From Caulobacterales bacterium (GTDB taxonomy: Bacteria; Pseudomonadota; Alphaproteobacteria; Caulobacterales; Parvularculaceae): 64,000 nucleotides of DNA. Under the pieces are notes generated by a model that was not told where the DNA came from, searched no databases, and was given only the letters and a program-made list of their open reading frames with translations. The translations under genes were made by a program, and so were the position numbers. The stretch spans positions 186,001 to 250,000 of the forward strand of contig JACKIL010000002.1 in NCBI GenBank assembly GCA_020638525.1, read 5' to 3'. This document shows positions 8,687 through 17,822 of the stretch, one piece after another (position 1 is the first letter of the stretch; each line of letters opens with the position of its first letter).

Positions 8687-10311
8687 TGAGTTTGCCTCTC
8701 TTGCGGTGCGTACTCGAAGTCAACAATAGGCATCGGGCCCGGAGCAAGCCCTGCGCGCTCTTTTTCGGCGGCGACCATAGCGCGCACCTCTGCGGCGAGC
8801 GCCTTCGCGTCGTATACGATACCGCCCTTGATGACGGTGTCGACGCCGCCGACCTTGATCGGCTTGTTCGTCGCCGGATCGAGCTTGATGTGGCCGGTCG
8901 CGTAGAGAACCTTGAGGTTGGCGAGCGGGTTTTCGCCGATAATCAGGAGATCAGCTTTTTTGCCAACCTGAACCGACCCGATCTCGCTTTCGGCGCCGAG
9001 GATCTGCGCGCCGGTGAGCGTCGCAGCCTTGATCACTTCAAGCGGGCTGAATCCGGCTTCGCGCAGGAGCTCGAGCTCCTGAATATAGCCGAAGCCATAA
9101 GTCTCGTAGATGTAACCCGCATCCTCGCCAGCGCCGACCTTGCCGCCGTGGTTCTTGTAGTCGTTGATGAACTTCATCCAGCGGCGATAGTTATCGCGCC
9201 AGGCGACTTCCTCCTCCGTGCCCCAATCGAACCAGTAGGAGCCGTGGGCGTTGCGGTCGGGCGAGAAATACTTCCAGAGCGATGGCAGCGTGTATTCCTC
9301 GTGCCACTCGGCGCGGCGCGCGCGCATCCAGTCGCGGCTTGCGAGATAAATCGTGAAGGTCGGGATGAGCGAAAAATTTCGCTCAAGCAGCGTGTCGCGA
9401 ACATAGGCCCAGCGCTCTGAGCCCGGCCCCGCCGCCTGCTTCCAGAGGCGCCCTGCTTCTCCGAACCGGTCCTGCTCGTTCATATAATTGTAGTCGACAG
9501 GATAATCCTGCAGCGTTTTGTCGTCGAAGAGTGCTTCCGGCAGGCCGTACCAGTGCTCCATCGACGTCAAGCCATGCGCCGACGTATCGAGAACGTCCGC
9601 ATGCGCCACATCGAGCTGCGCATGGTGCATGGTCGTCTTGAGGCCCTGCTTCTTCGCTTCGTCGAGCGCGGACCAGAGGATTTCTTCCGGCGCGCCGAAA
9701 AACTTCACGCCTTTCGCGCCCGATTTCTTGATCGCGCGGATTTCTTCGCGCGCTTCTTCCGGCGTGTTGACCGCTCTGTTCAGCGCCGTGCCGAAGAATG
9801 GATAGGCGTAGATGCGCGGCGCGGTGATCTCGTTGCGCGCGCTCGCCGCCGCAAGCGCCGCGCTGAAGCTCGCGCCTTTCTCATTGCCGACTTCGCGCAC
9901 TGTCGTGATGCCGTGCATCATCCAGAGCTTGAAGATGTAATCGGGCGGCACATGCTGACCCGACTCCATCGCATGGATATGGCCGTGGAGATTGATGAGT
10001 CCGGGCAGAACGTATTTGCCGCTCGCATCGATCTCGCGCGCGCCGGCGGCAGGCCGCGCTTGCGGATCAATCGCAACGCCGGGCGCGCCGACAGGAACGA
10101 TCTCTGCGATCTTGTCGTTGACGACAACGATATCGACAGGCCCGAAGGGCGGCGCGCCCGATCCGTCAATCAGCGTCGCGCCGCGAATGACGAGCCGATT
10201 GAAAGGCCCCTCGCCCTCGCTTCGCGCATCGACGCCTTCCGGAAGCGCCATCGCAGGCGCCGCAAAAACGATGATTACAGCCGCCAAAACCGCCGAAAAA
10301 AGCCTTGTCAT
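8683..10311 (-). CDS. Exported metal-dependent amidohydrolase
   Basis: A 543-aa member of the amidohydrolase superfamily (imidazolonepropionase/Xaa-Pro-type branch) with a signal peptide ending at APAMA. The metal-binding HxH motif (LHGHIHAM) follows DASGKYVLPGLIN, and ADLLIIGENPLANL marks the C-terminal beta sandwich. The ATG at 10311 is chosen because the signal peptide begins there. It is coupled to the downstream M20 gene, suggesting successive hydrolysis of one substrate. Substrate unknown. Confidence 0.86.
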   Translation of the reverse strand: MTRLFSAVLAAVIIVFAAPAMALPEGVDARSEGEGPFNRLVIRGATLIDGSGAPPFGPVDIVVVNDKIAEIVPVGAPGVAIDPQARPAAGAREIDASGKYVLPGLINLHGHIHAMESGQHVPPDYIFKLWMMHGITTVREVGNEKGASFSAALAAASARNEITAPRIYAYPFFGTALNRAVNTPEEAREEIRAIKKSGAKGVKFFGAPEEILWSALDEAKKQGLKTTMHHAQLDVAHADVLDTSAHGLTSMEHWYGLPEALFDDKTLQDYPVDYNYMNEQDRFGEAGRLWKQAAGPGSERWAYVRDTLLERNFSLIPTFTIYLASRDWMRARRAEWHEEYTLPSLWKYFSPDRNAHGSYWFDWGTEEEVAWRDNYRRWMKFINDYKNHGGKVGAGEDAGYIYETYGFGYIQELELLREAGFSPLEVIKAATLTGAQILGAESEIGSVQVGKKADLLIIGENPLANLKVLYATGHIKLDPATNKPIKVGGVDTVIKGGIVYDAKALAAEVRAMVAAEKERAGLAPGPMPIVDFEYAPQERQTQ

Positions 10312-10438
10312 TCCTGCCCCTCTATTTGCGGCGGCATCATACGCCGTTTGCCCGGATCGCAAAGCGGGGCATGACGCCGTAGCAAATTTCGCATATGCAA
10401 CCGCCTGCGGATGATCCCTCTAGACATGAGAGACGCAA

Positions 10439-11470
10439 ATGCCCGAAACCGACCATATCGAGCGCTGGAAATCTGAGAAAACCGCTGCGTTTCTCTCGCG
10501 CGCCGTCGCGAAGGCCGAGAAGGAACCGCGCGTCGCCAAGCTCTTCGGGGATATGGCGGACGCGGCGGAGGAGCAGGCCGGCATCATCGCGAAGAGCCTT
10601 GAAACAGTTCCAGCTTTCAAGCCGTCGCGGCGCGCCTGTTTCATCGCCTGGGTCGTCGAGCGCTTCGGGCCGCGCGCGGCGCGCCCCATTCTCGCGGCCT
10701 CGAAAGTGCGCGGCGTTTCGGTTTACTCCGGCGCCGTCACGCGGCCCGGCCATCCGATGCCGACCAAGGTCGACGAGATCGGCAAGCGCCATCGCGGCGC
10801 GAATAACGGCTCCTTGCGCGCGGCGGTCTTCGGCATCAATGACGGGCTCGTGTCGAATACGAGCCTCGTCATGGGCGTTTCAGGCGCGGCGCTTTCGCCG
10901 GATACTGTCATTCTCACCGGCGTAGCAGGGCTCCTCGCCGGCGCGTTCTCCATGGCGGCGGGCGAATATGTTTCGATGCGCTCGCAGCGCGAAATGTTCG
11001 AGCACCAGATCGCGCAGGAGCGCGAAGAGCTTGAGATGTACCCGGAAGAAGAAGCCGAGGAACTCGCGCTCATCTATCACGCGCGCGGCGTGCCGCTCGA
11101 AGATGCGCGCATGCTCGCCGCCGATCTCATCAAGGACCCGCAGGTCGCGCTCGACACGCTTGCGCGCGAGGAACTTGGTCTTGACCCGGACAATCTCGGC
11201 TCGCCCTGGGGGGCGGCGCTTTCATCGTTCATTGCGTTCGCAATCGGCGCAAGCCTTCCGCTGATCCCGTTCGTGACAGGCTTCGGCGAGCATTCCGTCA
11301 TCGCATCCGCGATCATCGCAGGCATCGCGCTTTTCGGCGTCGGCGCAGCGCTCAGCCTCTTCTCCGGCAAGAGCGTTCTCGCCGGCGGCCTGCGCATGGC
11401 GTTCATCGGCGCGCTTGCGGGCGGCGCGACCTTTGCGGTCGGTTCGCTCTTCGGTGTCGCCGCGGGTTAA
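10439..11470 (+). CDS. VIT1/CCC1-family transporter with ferritin-like N-terminal domain
   Basis: A 343-aa membrane protein of the vacuolar iron transporter type. Residues 1-100 resemble the rubrerythrin-like domain found in some bacterial homologues (MbfA type), but the expected glutamate/histidine iron ligands are not evident: AEEQA stands where ExxH would be expected. The transporter half shows the family signature AVFGINDGLVSNTSLVMGVSGA and AGAFSMAAGEYVSMRSQ, then four more membrane segments. Likely substrate Fe2+ or Mn2+ (family knowledge). Its stop overlaps the convergent SDR gene by 4 bases. Confidence 0.85.
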   Translation: MPETDHIERWKSEKTAAFLSRAVAKAEKEPRVAKLFGDMADAAEEQAGIIAKSLETVPAFKPSRRACFIAWVVERFGPRAARPILAASKVRGVSVYSGAVTRPGHPMPTKVDEIGKRHRGANNGSLRAAVFGINDGLVSNTSLVMGVSGAALSPDTVILTGVAGLLAGAFSMAAGEYVSMRSQREMFEHQIAQEREELEMYPEEEAEELALIYHARGVPLEDARMLAADLIKDPQVALDTLAREELGLDPDNLGSPWGAALSSFIAFAIGASLPLIPFVTGFGEHSVIASAIIAGIALFGVGAALSLFSGKSVLAGGLRMAFIGALAGGATFAVGSLFGVAAG

Positions 11471-12255
11471 GCCCAGGCTTCCGTGATCGAGCAATAAGCA
11501 ACGCCGCCATCGACGGCGAGGGTATCGCCGACGACATAATCGCCCGCTTTCGACGCGAGGAAGACCGCCGTTCCCGCCATGTCTTCATCGCGGCCGATGC
11601 GCTTGGCGGGGATCATCTGCGATACGGCGTCGCCGGCGTCGCGCGCGGCGCGGTTCATGTCGGAAGGGAAGGCGCCCGGCGCGATGGCGCTGACGCAGAT
11701 ATTGTCTTTGATGAGGCGCGCGGCCATGCGGCGCGTCAGATGGATCACCGCCGCTTTCGAAGCCTGATAGGGATAGGTCTCCCACGGATTAATCTTGATG
11801 CCGTCGATCGAGGCGATGTTGATGACCTTGCCGGGCTTGTCCGCGCTCGCCGCCGTCTTGAGTTCGTTGTAGAGCGCCTGCGTGAGGAAGAAGAGCGACT
11901 TCACATTGAGGTCCATCACCTTGTCCCAGCCGCTTTCCGGAAACTCTTCGAACGGCGCGCCCCACGCCGCGCCCGCATTGTTGACGAGAATGTCGAGCGA
12001 CTTTTCAAAGGTGCAATAATGCGCGGCGAGCGCCTTGCAGCCATCGACGGTCGACACGTCATGCGGCAGCGAGATGCACTTGCCGTATTTCGAAAGCTCC
12101 GCCGCCGTCGCATCGCACTGCTCGGCCTTGCGCGCGGAAATGTAGACCTTCGCCCCACTCTCCAGAAAACCTTGCGCGATCATCTTCCCGATACCCCGCG
12201 ACCCGCCCGTGATGAGCGCCGTGCGGCCTTCGAGGGAGAAAAGGTTTTTCATCAT
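11467..12255 (-). CDS. SDR-family oxidoreductase (RhlG/3-oxoacyl-ACP reductase-like)
   Basis: A classical short-chain dehydrogenase of 262 aa. The cofactor loop TGGSRGIGKMIA, the NNAG motif (DILVNNAGAAWGAP), the active-site serine segment INIASIDGIK and the catalytic YPYQASKAA are all present. The C terminus DTLAVDGGVAY is typical. Arg in the cofactor loop and SARKAEQ after strand 2 suggest NADP(H). Substrate not predictable. Two ATG codons are adjacent at the start; AAGGA lies upstream. Confidence 0.88.
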   Translation of the reverse strand: MMKNLFSLEGRTALITGGSRGIGKMIAQGFLESGAKVYISARKAEQCDATAAELSKYGKCISLPHDVSTVDGCKALAAHYCTFEKSLDILVNNAGAAWGAPFEEFPESGWDKVMDLNVKSLFFLTQALYNELKTAASADKPGKVINIASIDGIKINPWETYPYQASKAAVIHLTRRMAARLIKDNICVSAIAPGAFPSDMNRAARDAGDAVSQMIPAKRIGRDEDMAGTAVFLASKAGDYVVGDTLAVDGGVAYCSITEAWA

Positions 12256-12360
12256 GGCGAGCGGTCCTTTTTGTTCAGCGGGTCAAGCGTGAGGAGATTG
12301 ATAGCGGTGCAGAAGCGGGACGGCGAGCAGGAATAGCAGTTGTGCTTTGTACGCCAGTAT

Positions 12361-12457
12361 TTGTCATTCCGGGGCCGTCGAAGACGGAACCCGGAATCCA
12401 CCTTCCGAAGCGCCGTATGGATTCCGGGTTCGAGCTTCGCTCGCCCCGGAATGACAA
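12361..12457. repeat. Nested palindromic intergenic repeat element
   Basis: A 97-base element made of nested perfect inverted repeats. The outer arms of 14 bases are TTGTCATTCCGGGG (12361-12374) and its complement at 12444-12457. The inner arms GAACCCGGAATCCA (12387-12400) pair with 12418-12431. Two small hairpins, CCGTC/GACGG (12375-12387) and CGAGC/GCTCG (12431-12443), sit between the outer and inner arms. The whole can fold as a cruciform. Elements of this kind are dispersed in many alphaproteobacterial genomes; only one copy is in this window. Confidence 0.85.
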
Positions 12458-12484
12458 CAAAAGGCGCACGGCTACTCAGATCTC

Positions 12485-13180
12485 TTACGCCGCAGGCGCG
12501 ATCACGAACCCATTCAGCAGCAATATTCCGATACCCGCATTCGCGCAGCAATGGGCGATGATCGCAGGCATGATGCGGCCGACACGCCAAACGATTGCGC
12601 CGAATATCAGCCCGAGCATGAACGTATGCGGCAGATAGGCTGGCGAGCCTATGTGCCAGAGGCTAAAGGCGGCGGCCGTGAGGACGAGCACTAGCGCTTT
12701 CGAAAGCGCTCGCCCGGAACGGAACATCAGTCCCCGGAAGTAAAGTTCCTCGCAAAACCCCGGAATGATAGCGCCGATCGTCGCAAAATATACGTGAAGG
12801 CTTGGTGGCATCAGATGAAAGGGCGGCATCGGAAGATACTGCGACGCGATCCGCATCGAAGCGATCGACACGAAAAGTGAGACCGCTCCCGCCGCAGCGC
12901 CAAGCAGGATGTCTCCCGGTAATCGCTGCGCGGAAAAGCCGACAATGTCGTTCACTCTCGCACCGTCGAGCTTGATGCGCGCGATCGCGATGAGGCCCAA
13001 AGCAAGCGGAAAGACCGGACTGATATAAGCGAGGTTCGAAAGCACCACCGCCGGCGCTTTCGAAGGATCGGAATAGAGAGCCGTCAGCCCCCAGACGACA
13101 ATGTCATTGGCATGGCTCGCAATCAGGAACGCGACCGCGCCCCAGAATAGCAGCTCGATCAACCCAAACGCCTGTTTCAT
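12485..13180 (-). CDS. CPBP-family intramembrane metalloprotease
   Basis: A 231-aa polytopic membrane protein of the CPBP (CAAX protease/bacteriocin-processing) family. The conserved motifs are in place: EELYFRGLMF (catalytic glutamates and arginine), AFSLWHIGSP (histidine) and IIAHCCAN near the C terminus. The ATG at 13180 starts just before the first membrane segment. Its start is 11 bases downstream of the metG stop, so it may be co-transcribed. Substrate unknown. Confidence 0.85.
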   Translation of the reverse strand: MKQAFGLIELLFWGAVAFLIASHANDIVVWGLTALYSDPSKAPAVVLSNLAYISPVFPLALGLIAIARIKLDGARVNDIVGFSAQRLPGDILLGAAAGAVSLFVSIASMRIASQYLPMPPFHLMPPSLHVYFATIGAIIPGFCEELYFRGLMFRSGRALSKALVLVLTAAAFSLWHIGSPAYLPHTFMLGLIFGAIVWRVGRIMPAIIAHCCANAGIGILLLNGFVIAPAA

Positions 13181-13190
13181 TCGTGCCCCC

Positions 13191-14906
13191 TTATTCGGCT
13201 GGAGCCCCGAATTTCTCCCGCCATTCCGCCACCTGCTCGTCTTCGATCTTCTTGAAGAGAACATCCGGCAGGGTGAGCTTATGCCCGGCTTTCAAAAAGG
13301 CCAGCGCTGCTTTCGCACTTTTCGGCCACGCCCCCGCTTCTTTCGCATCGAGTCCGAACACCGCGAACATCTTTTCCGCCGTGTGGGGAACGACGGGCGC
13401 GGAGAGCGCGGCGAAGAGCGCGATGAGGTTGAGGCCGGCGCGCACTGCCGCCGCCGCGCGTTCGGGATCGGTCTTGAAGGCGGTCCACGGCGCTGCGACT
13501 TGCAGATATTCATTGCCCGCGACCCAGATGCCGCGAAGCTCGGCGAAGGCCTTGCGGAATTCCATCGCCTCAAGATATTCCGTATACGCCCTAATCTTTC
13601 CGTCGAGCTCGGCGATGAGCTTTTCTTCCGTCTCGCCATAGGCGCCGCCTTCGGGAACCGCTTCGCCGAATTTCGAGGCGCAAAAGCGCGTGATGCGGTT
13701 GACGAAATTGCCGAGCACGTCGGCGAGGTCCTTGTTAACGACGCTCGCGAAATGCTCCAGCGTGAAGGATGTATCGTCGGACTCCGGCGCGTTCGCCATC
13801 AGATACCAGCGCCAGTAATCGGCGGGGAGCAGTTCAAGCGCCTGATCCATGAAGATGCCGCGCTTCTGGCTCGTCGAGAACTTGCCGCCATACCAGGTGA
13901 GCCAGTTCAATGACTTCAAGGTGTCGACCAGTTTCCACGGCTCTTCGGAACCGAGAATGGTGCACGGGAAGCTCACCGTGTGGAAGGCGACATTGTCCTT
14001 GCCCATGAACTGGACATAGGTGACGTCTTCGGCGCCCGCATCGAGGCGCCACCATTGGCGCCAGTCGCGGCCCGCGCCGGCATTCGCCCACTCTTCCGTC
14101 GCGCCGATATATTCGATTGGCGCATCGAACCACACATAGAAAACCTTGGTTTCGAAGCCGGGGCGCGGAACGCCGTTTTTCTCAACCGGCACGCCCCAGT
14201 AAAGGTCGCGCGTAATGGAGCGGTCCTGCAGGCCTTCCTTGATCCACTTGTTGGCGATCGCTTTCGTCAGCGACGGCCAGCCCTCTTTCGCCGCGACCCA
14301 ATCGGCGATGCGCTGCTGCAATTTCGATTGCAGGAGATAGAGATGCTTCGTCTCGCGCACTTCGAGGTTCTTCGAACCTGAAATCGCCGAGTACGGATTT
14401 TTGAGCTCCGTCGGGTCGAGCAAGGTTCCGCAATTGTCGCACTGGTCGCCGCGCGCTTTTTCATAGCCACAATTGGGGCATGTGCCTTCGACATAGCGGT
14501 CCGGCAGGAAGCGCTGATCGTCGATCGAATAGATCTGCTTGTCGGTACGTTCTTCGATGAGGCCTTTGTCCTCGAGCGCCCACGCGAAATGCTGCGTGAA
14601 GCGTTCGTTCTCCGGACCGGAGGAGCGCCCGAAATGATCGAAGGAAAGCCCGAACTCCGCGCCCGCCTTCTTCTGAATCTCGTGCTGCTCTTCGCAATAT
14701 TGCTCGACGGTCTGGCCCGCCTCGCGCGCGGCGAGCTCTGCGGGCGTGCCGTGCTCGTCCGTCGCGCAGATGAAGAGCACGTTTTCACCTTGCGCCCGCT
14801 TGAACCGCGCATAGACGTCGGCCGGCAGCATCGAGCCGACAAGATTGCCGAGATGCTTGATGCCGTTGATGTAAGGCAGCGCGGAGGTGATCAGAATGCG
14901 GGACAT
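13191..14906 (-). CDS. metG: Methionyl-tRNA synthetase
   Basis: Class I tRNA synthetase charging tRNA-Met (571 aa). The HIGH-type signature is [15 protein letters not shown] near the N terminus. A zinc knuckle [17 protein letters not shown] is seen in the connective domain, and the KMSKS loop is the variant FSTSQKRGI. No C-terminal tRNA-binding extension is present. The GGACATCGTG region at the start gives ATG 14906. Upstream lie a short tandem repeat and a parS site. Confidence 0.96.
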   Translation of the reverse strand: MSRILITSALPYINGIKHLGNLVGSMLPADVYARFKRAQGENVLFICATDEHGTPAELAAREAGQTVEQYCEEQHEIQKKAGAEFGLSFDHFGRSSGPENERFTQHFAWALEDKGLIEERTDKQIYSIDDQRFLPDRYVEGTCPNCGYEKARGDQCDNCGTLLDPTELKNPYSAISGSKNLEVRETKHLYLLQSKLQQRIADWVAAKEGWPSLTKAIANKWIKEGLQDRSITRDLYWGVPVEKNGVPRPGFETKVFYVWFDAPIEYIGATEEWANAGAGRDWRQWWRLDAGAEDVTYVQFMGKDNVAFHTVSFPCTILGSEEPWKLVDTLKSLNWLTWYGGKFSTSQKRGIFMDQALELLPADYWRWYLMANAPESDDTSFTLEHFASVVNKDLADVLGNFVNRITRFCASKFGEAVPEGGAYGETEEKLIAELDGKIRAYTEYLEAMEFRKAFAELRGIWVAGNEYLQVAAPWTAFKTDPERAAAAVRAGLNLIALFAALSAPVVPHTAEKMFAVFGLDAKEAGAWPKSAKAALAFLKAGHKLTLPDVLFKKIEDEQVAEWREKFGAPAE

Positions 14907-14925
14907 CGTGTTCCTATCAGCAAGT

Positions 14926-14968
14926 CAGGTGTCGTCAGGTGGTCGTCAGGTGGTCGTCAGGCAGTCGT
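14926..14968. repeat. Short tandem repeat upstream of metG
   Basis: Four head-to-tail copies of an 11-base unit close to CAGGTGGTCGT: the first is 10 bases (one base shorter), the second and third are identical, and the fourth carries two changes. It occupies the leader region 20-62 bases before the metG start. This may be slippage-generated; no regulatory function can be shown. Confidence 0.7.
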
Positions 14969-15041
14969 CCTTGGGGGGCGGCGGCCCCCGCTATAGAGCG
15001 TTTCAGCCCGCCGGGGAAACCTGCTTGAGGCCTCCGCTCAA

Positions 15042-15057
15042 TGTTTCACGTGAAACA
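15042..15057. promoter_or_regulatory. parS centromere site (ParB-binding)
   Basis: A perfect 16-base palindrome, TGTTTCACGTGAAACA, matching the canonical bacterial parS sequence; one further base pair on each side extends the symmetry to 18. ParB-CTP clamps load at such sites and help segregate the origin region. It lies in the 340-base non-coding gap between metG and the TauD-type dioxygenase. parA, parB and dnaA are not in the window. Confidence 0.9.
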
Positions 15058-15246
15058 TGCCTCTCGGCGCAGCCCAGTAAATCCGCGGGGTTCAGGCCGA
15101 AAAGGCGCCTTTTGGGTCGCCGCCCCGCCCCTCGGCCGGCTGTCCGGAGGACTTGGAGCCCGAACTGCCCCTTCTCATGGCGTCCATGATAAGGCCGAAT
15201 TAGAAGTGTGGGATAAGTTTCCCCGTTTTCTACTGCGAGGCGAAGA

Positions 15247-16149
15247 ATGCTGATCCGCGCTGCGACCGCCAAGACCAACGCCCCCCGCCGCTATGACCAC
15301 ATCAAGGCCGCGCCGATCGCCGGGACCATGGGCGCTGAGATCACCGGCGTCGACCTTCGCAAGCTTGGCGACGCGGCCTTCAGCGAGATCGAGCAGGCCC
15401 TCGCCGATCATCTCGCCATCTTCATCCTCGATCAGGACCTTTCCGTCGAAGAGCTCGAAGCGTTCACGCAGCGCTTCGGCGCATTCGGCGCCGACCCGTT
15501 CATCGAAGGCATGAAAGACCATCCGCATGTGCTTCACGTGCGCAAGGAAGCGAACGAGATGGCGCCGGTCGTCTTCGGCGGCCTCTGGCATTCGGACTGG
15601 TCGTTTCTTGAAAAGCCGCCCGCCTACACAATTCTGCACGCGAAAGAGATCCCGCCTTATGGCGGCGATACGCTCTATGCGAACGGCTATCTCGCTTACG
15701 AGTCGCTCTCGGACGAGATGAAGCGCGTGCTTTGCTCCCTCACGGCGCTCCACTCTGCCGAGCGGGGTTATGGCGCGCAGATGCAGAACATCTACGCGTT
15801 CCTTGAAAACATGTCCGTGAAGACCGGGGGCGACGCCTCGACGCGCGTGCAGGAGCACCCGCTGGTGCGCACGCATCCGGTGACGAAGCGCAAGACGCTC
15901 TATGTGAACCCAGTCTACACGGTGGGCATTAAGGGCATGCATCCGGAAGAAGCAGCGCCCATTCTCGCCTTTCTCAACGACCACATGACGCATGAGAACT
16001 TCACCTGCCGCTTCCGGTGGTCGCCGGGCGCCGTCGCCATGTGGGATAATCGCTGCTGCCTTCATTTGCCGATCAGCGATTATCTGGGTTTCCGCCGCGA
16101 GATGTATCGCACAACGGTCGAGGGCGAGCGGCCCTATCTCGAAAGCTGA
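15247..16149 (+). CDS. TauD/TfdA-type Fe(II)/2-oxoglutarate dioxygenase
   Basis: A 300-aa member of the taurine/2,4-D dioxygenase family. The iron-binding facial triad is visible as H115 and D117 (GGLWHSDWSF) with H273 (CCLHLPISDY), and R288 (REMYRTTVEG) should bind the 2-oxoglutarate carboxylate. Family members hydroxylate small organic acids or sulfonates; the substrate is not predictable here. The stop codon lies inside the 3' end of the convergent MATE gene (16-base overlap). Core-genome location argues against a link with the island pathway. Confidence 0.87.
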   Translation: MLIRAATAKTNAPRRYDHIKAAPIAGTMGAEITGVDLRKLGDAAFSEIEQALADHLAIFILDQDLSVEELEAFTQRFGAFGADPFIEGMKDHPHVLHVRKEANEMAPVVFGGLWHSDWSFLEKPPAYTILHAKEIPPYGGDTLYANGYLAYESLSDEMKRVLCSLTALHSAERGYGAQMQNIYAFLENMSVKTGGDASTRVQEHPLVRTHPVTKRKTLYVNPVYTVGIKGMHPEEAAPILAFLNDHMTHENFTCRFRWSPGAVAMWDNRCCLHLPISDYLGFRREMYRTTVEGERPYLES

Positions 16150-17600
16150 GCCGCCGCCGCGCCCGCGGGCCTGTCTGACCGCGTGAGCCAGTAAAGCCGC
16201 GCGGAAAGAAGCCCCGCCGCAAGACCGAGCGCGACGAGAAGCCCCCACCAGACGCCCGTCGACGCCAGCGGCGTCATCAGGCCGAGGCCCGCGGAGATCG
16301 GGAAACCGACAAGCCAATAGGCGAGCCCCGCAATCGCCATCGGAATGCGCACATCTTTGAGGCCGCGCAGGCACTGCATCGCCGCGACCTGCGTCGCGTC
16401 GAACACCGCAAAGGCCGCCGCAATCGGCAGGAAGCTGATGACGAGCGCCAGCACTTCCGCATTCCCGGCCTGCTCCGCATTGAGATAAAATCCCGAAACC
16501 GCATGCGGCGCCGCCATTACTGGCAGCCAGAACAGAACCATGAACGCAATCGAAACGCCGATCGTCACCACAGCCGCGCGGCGCACGCCCACGAGATCGC
16601 CGGCGCCCTTCGCAAGGCCGACGCGCACGCCCCCCGCCATCGCGATGCCAAGCGGCATCATGAAGGCGAGCGCGCAGATGTTGAGCGCCACCTGATAGGC
16701 CGCGACTTCGTCAACGCCGATGCGCCCCATCAGGAACACCGCCGCATTGAAGAGCAACGCCTCGAAAGCCGAGGCAAGACCGATCGGCCAGCCGAGACGA
16801 AGGATCTCGCGCATGCGGTCCCAATGCGGCTCAAGCAGGTTCTTGAATATCTCGAACTTTGCAGCGCGCCGCTCGAAGAAGATGTAGGCGACAATCATCA
16901 TGAAGCCCGTCGCGTGCGAGATCGCCGAGGCGAGCCCCGCGCCGACAAGTTCAAGCCGCGGCATTCCCCAATGTCCGTAGATCAGGAGATAGTTGAGCGC
17001 GCCGTTCTCCACCGTCGTGAACAGGATGATGAGAAGCGGCACAAGCGTGCGCCCGATCGCGGCGAGGAAGTTCCGCAGAATAATGACGCCAAGCATGAAC
17101 GGAAGGCTAGGGCCGAGCGCAAGCACGTAAGGCCCCGCAAGACGCGCAAGCGCTTCCGGCTGGCCGAGCGCCAGCGCCAGTTTCTCCGCAGACAGATAAA
17201 AGAGCAGCATCAGCGGAAAGCCGAGGAAGACAGTCCACAGCCCCATGCGCACGGAGATGCGCGCATCCGAATAGCTCTCGCGGTTCGCGCCGAGCGCCTG
17301 CGAGACAAGCGGCGTCACCGCCAGCGCGGGGCCGAGCCCGGCGAGGAACGTCGTGTAGAAGATCACGAGACCGAGCGAGGAACCCGCAAGCGGTTCTGCG
17401 CCGAGCCTGCCGATCATCAGGATATCGATGGTGTTGACGGAGAACTGGACGAGCTGCGTCAGCCCCATCGGCGCGCCAATCGCAAGCAGGGCCTGCAATT
17501 CACGCGACCAGGGGCCATGAAACAGGGGCCCGCGCGCCCGCTGAGGCGCGCCGTTCAACTTCAACAGGTTTTTCTCTTTCGTATCGAACATAAAAATCAT
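16134..17600 (-). CDS. MATE-family efflux transporter
   Basis: A 488-aa polytopic protein with about 12 membrane segments in two similar halves, of the NorM-like MATE type, which exports drugs or metabolites in exchange for Na+ or H+. The early segment IGAPMGLTQLVQFSVNTIDILMIG and the half-repeat start LRLGWPIGLASAFEALLF are characteristic. There are two possible ATG starts (17600 and 17591). No regulator is adjacent. Confidence 0.88.
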   Translation of the reverse strand: MIFMFDTKEKNLLKLNGAPQRARGPLFHGPWSRELQALLAIGAPMGLTQLVQFSVNTIDILMIGRLGAEPLAGSSLGLVIFYTTFLAGLGPALAVTPLVSQALGANRESYSDARISVRMGLWTVFLGFPLMLLFYLSAEKLALALGQPEALARLAGPYVLALGPSLPFMLGVIILRNFLAAIGRTLVPLLIILFTTVENGALNYLLIYGHWGMPRLELVGAGLASAISHATGFMMIVAYIFFERRAAKFEIFKNLLEPHWDRMREILRLGWPIGLASAFEALLFNAAVFLMGRIGVDEVAAYQVALNICALAFMMPLGIAMAGGVRVGLAKGAGDLVGVRRAAVVTIGVSIAFMVLFWLPVMAAPHAVSGFYLNAEQAGNAEVLALVISFLPIAAAFAVFDATQVAAMQCLRGLKDVRIPMAIAGLAYWLVGFPISAGLGLMTPLASTGVWWGLLVALGLAAGLLSARLYWLTRSDRPAGAAAAQLSR

Positions 17601-17654
17601 CGCTGCATGTTGTTTTGCGTTTGCAGCAACGCCGGCGAAGGGAACGCGGGATAC

Positions 17655-17691
17655 AAAAAACCCTCCGGAGCGTCGCCTGGGCTCGGGAGGG
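17655..17691 (-). terminator. Intrinsic terminator reading on the minus strand
   Basis: An 11-bp stem with one mismatch: CCCTCCGGAGC (17661-17671) against GCTCGGGAGGG (17681-17691). It is preceded by six A residues (17655-17660), which become the T run on the minus strand. It sits downstream of a 33-codon minus-strand reading frame and upstream of the MATE gene. Confidence 0.75.
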
Positions 17692-17720
17692 CTGGCCTTT
17701 TAACGGTGAAACCCGTTCAG

Positions 17721-17822
17721 CTAGCAGACATCTCCCTTGCGAGCGGCCGTCATCGAGATCGCGACGGCGCTGACGCCGATCGGTCGATCTGAAGCGGCAT
17801 TCTTGAAGCCGTGACGTTTCAT
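17721..17822 (-). CDS. Possible small protein (33 aa) with its own promoter and terminator
   Basis: The reverse strand holds an ATG-started frame of 33 codons (MKRHGFKNAASDRPIGVSAV at the start, ending KGDVC) and a TAG at 17721-17723. Upstream is a TTGACA box (complement of 17896-17901), 17 bases, then a weak TAGCCA (complement of 17873-17878). A GC-rich hairpin (17842-17859) lies in the presumed leader, and a terminator follows the stop by 30 bases. There is no strong Shine-Dalgarno sequence. No family is recognised, and the transcript could instead be a small RNA. Confidence 0.4.
   Translation of the reverse strand: MKRHGFKNAASDRPIGVSAVAISMTAARKGDVC

Noticed and set aside
15175..16374. A 399-codon minus-strand frame over the TauD-type gene
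   Set aside because: Mirror of a well-supported dioxygenase gene; its product is His/Arg-rich and matches no family. High GC keeps antisense frames open.
16503..17792. A 429-codon plus-strand frame over the MATE gene
   Set aside because: Antisense of a clear membrane transporter; the product is extremely charged and low in hydrophobic residues, typical of an antisense artefact.
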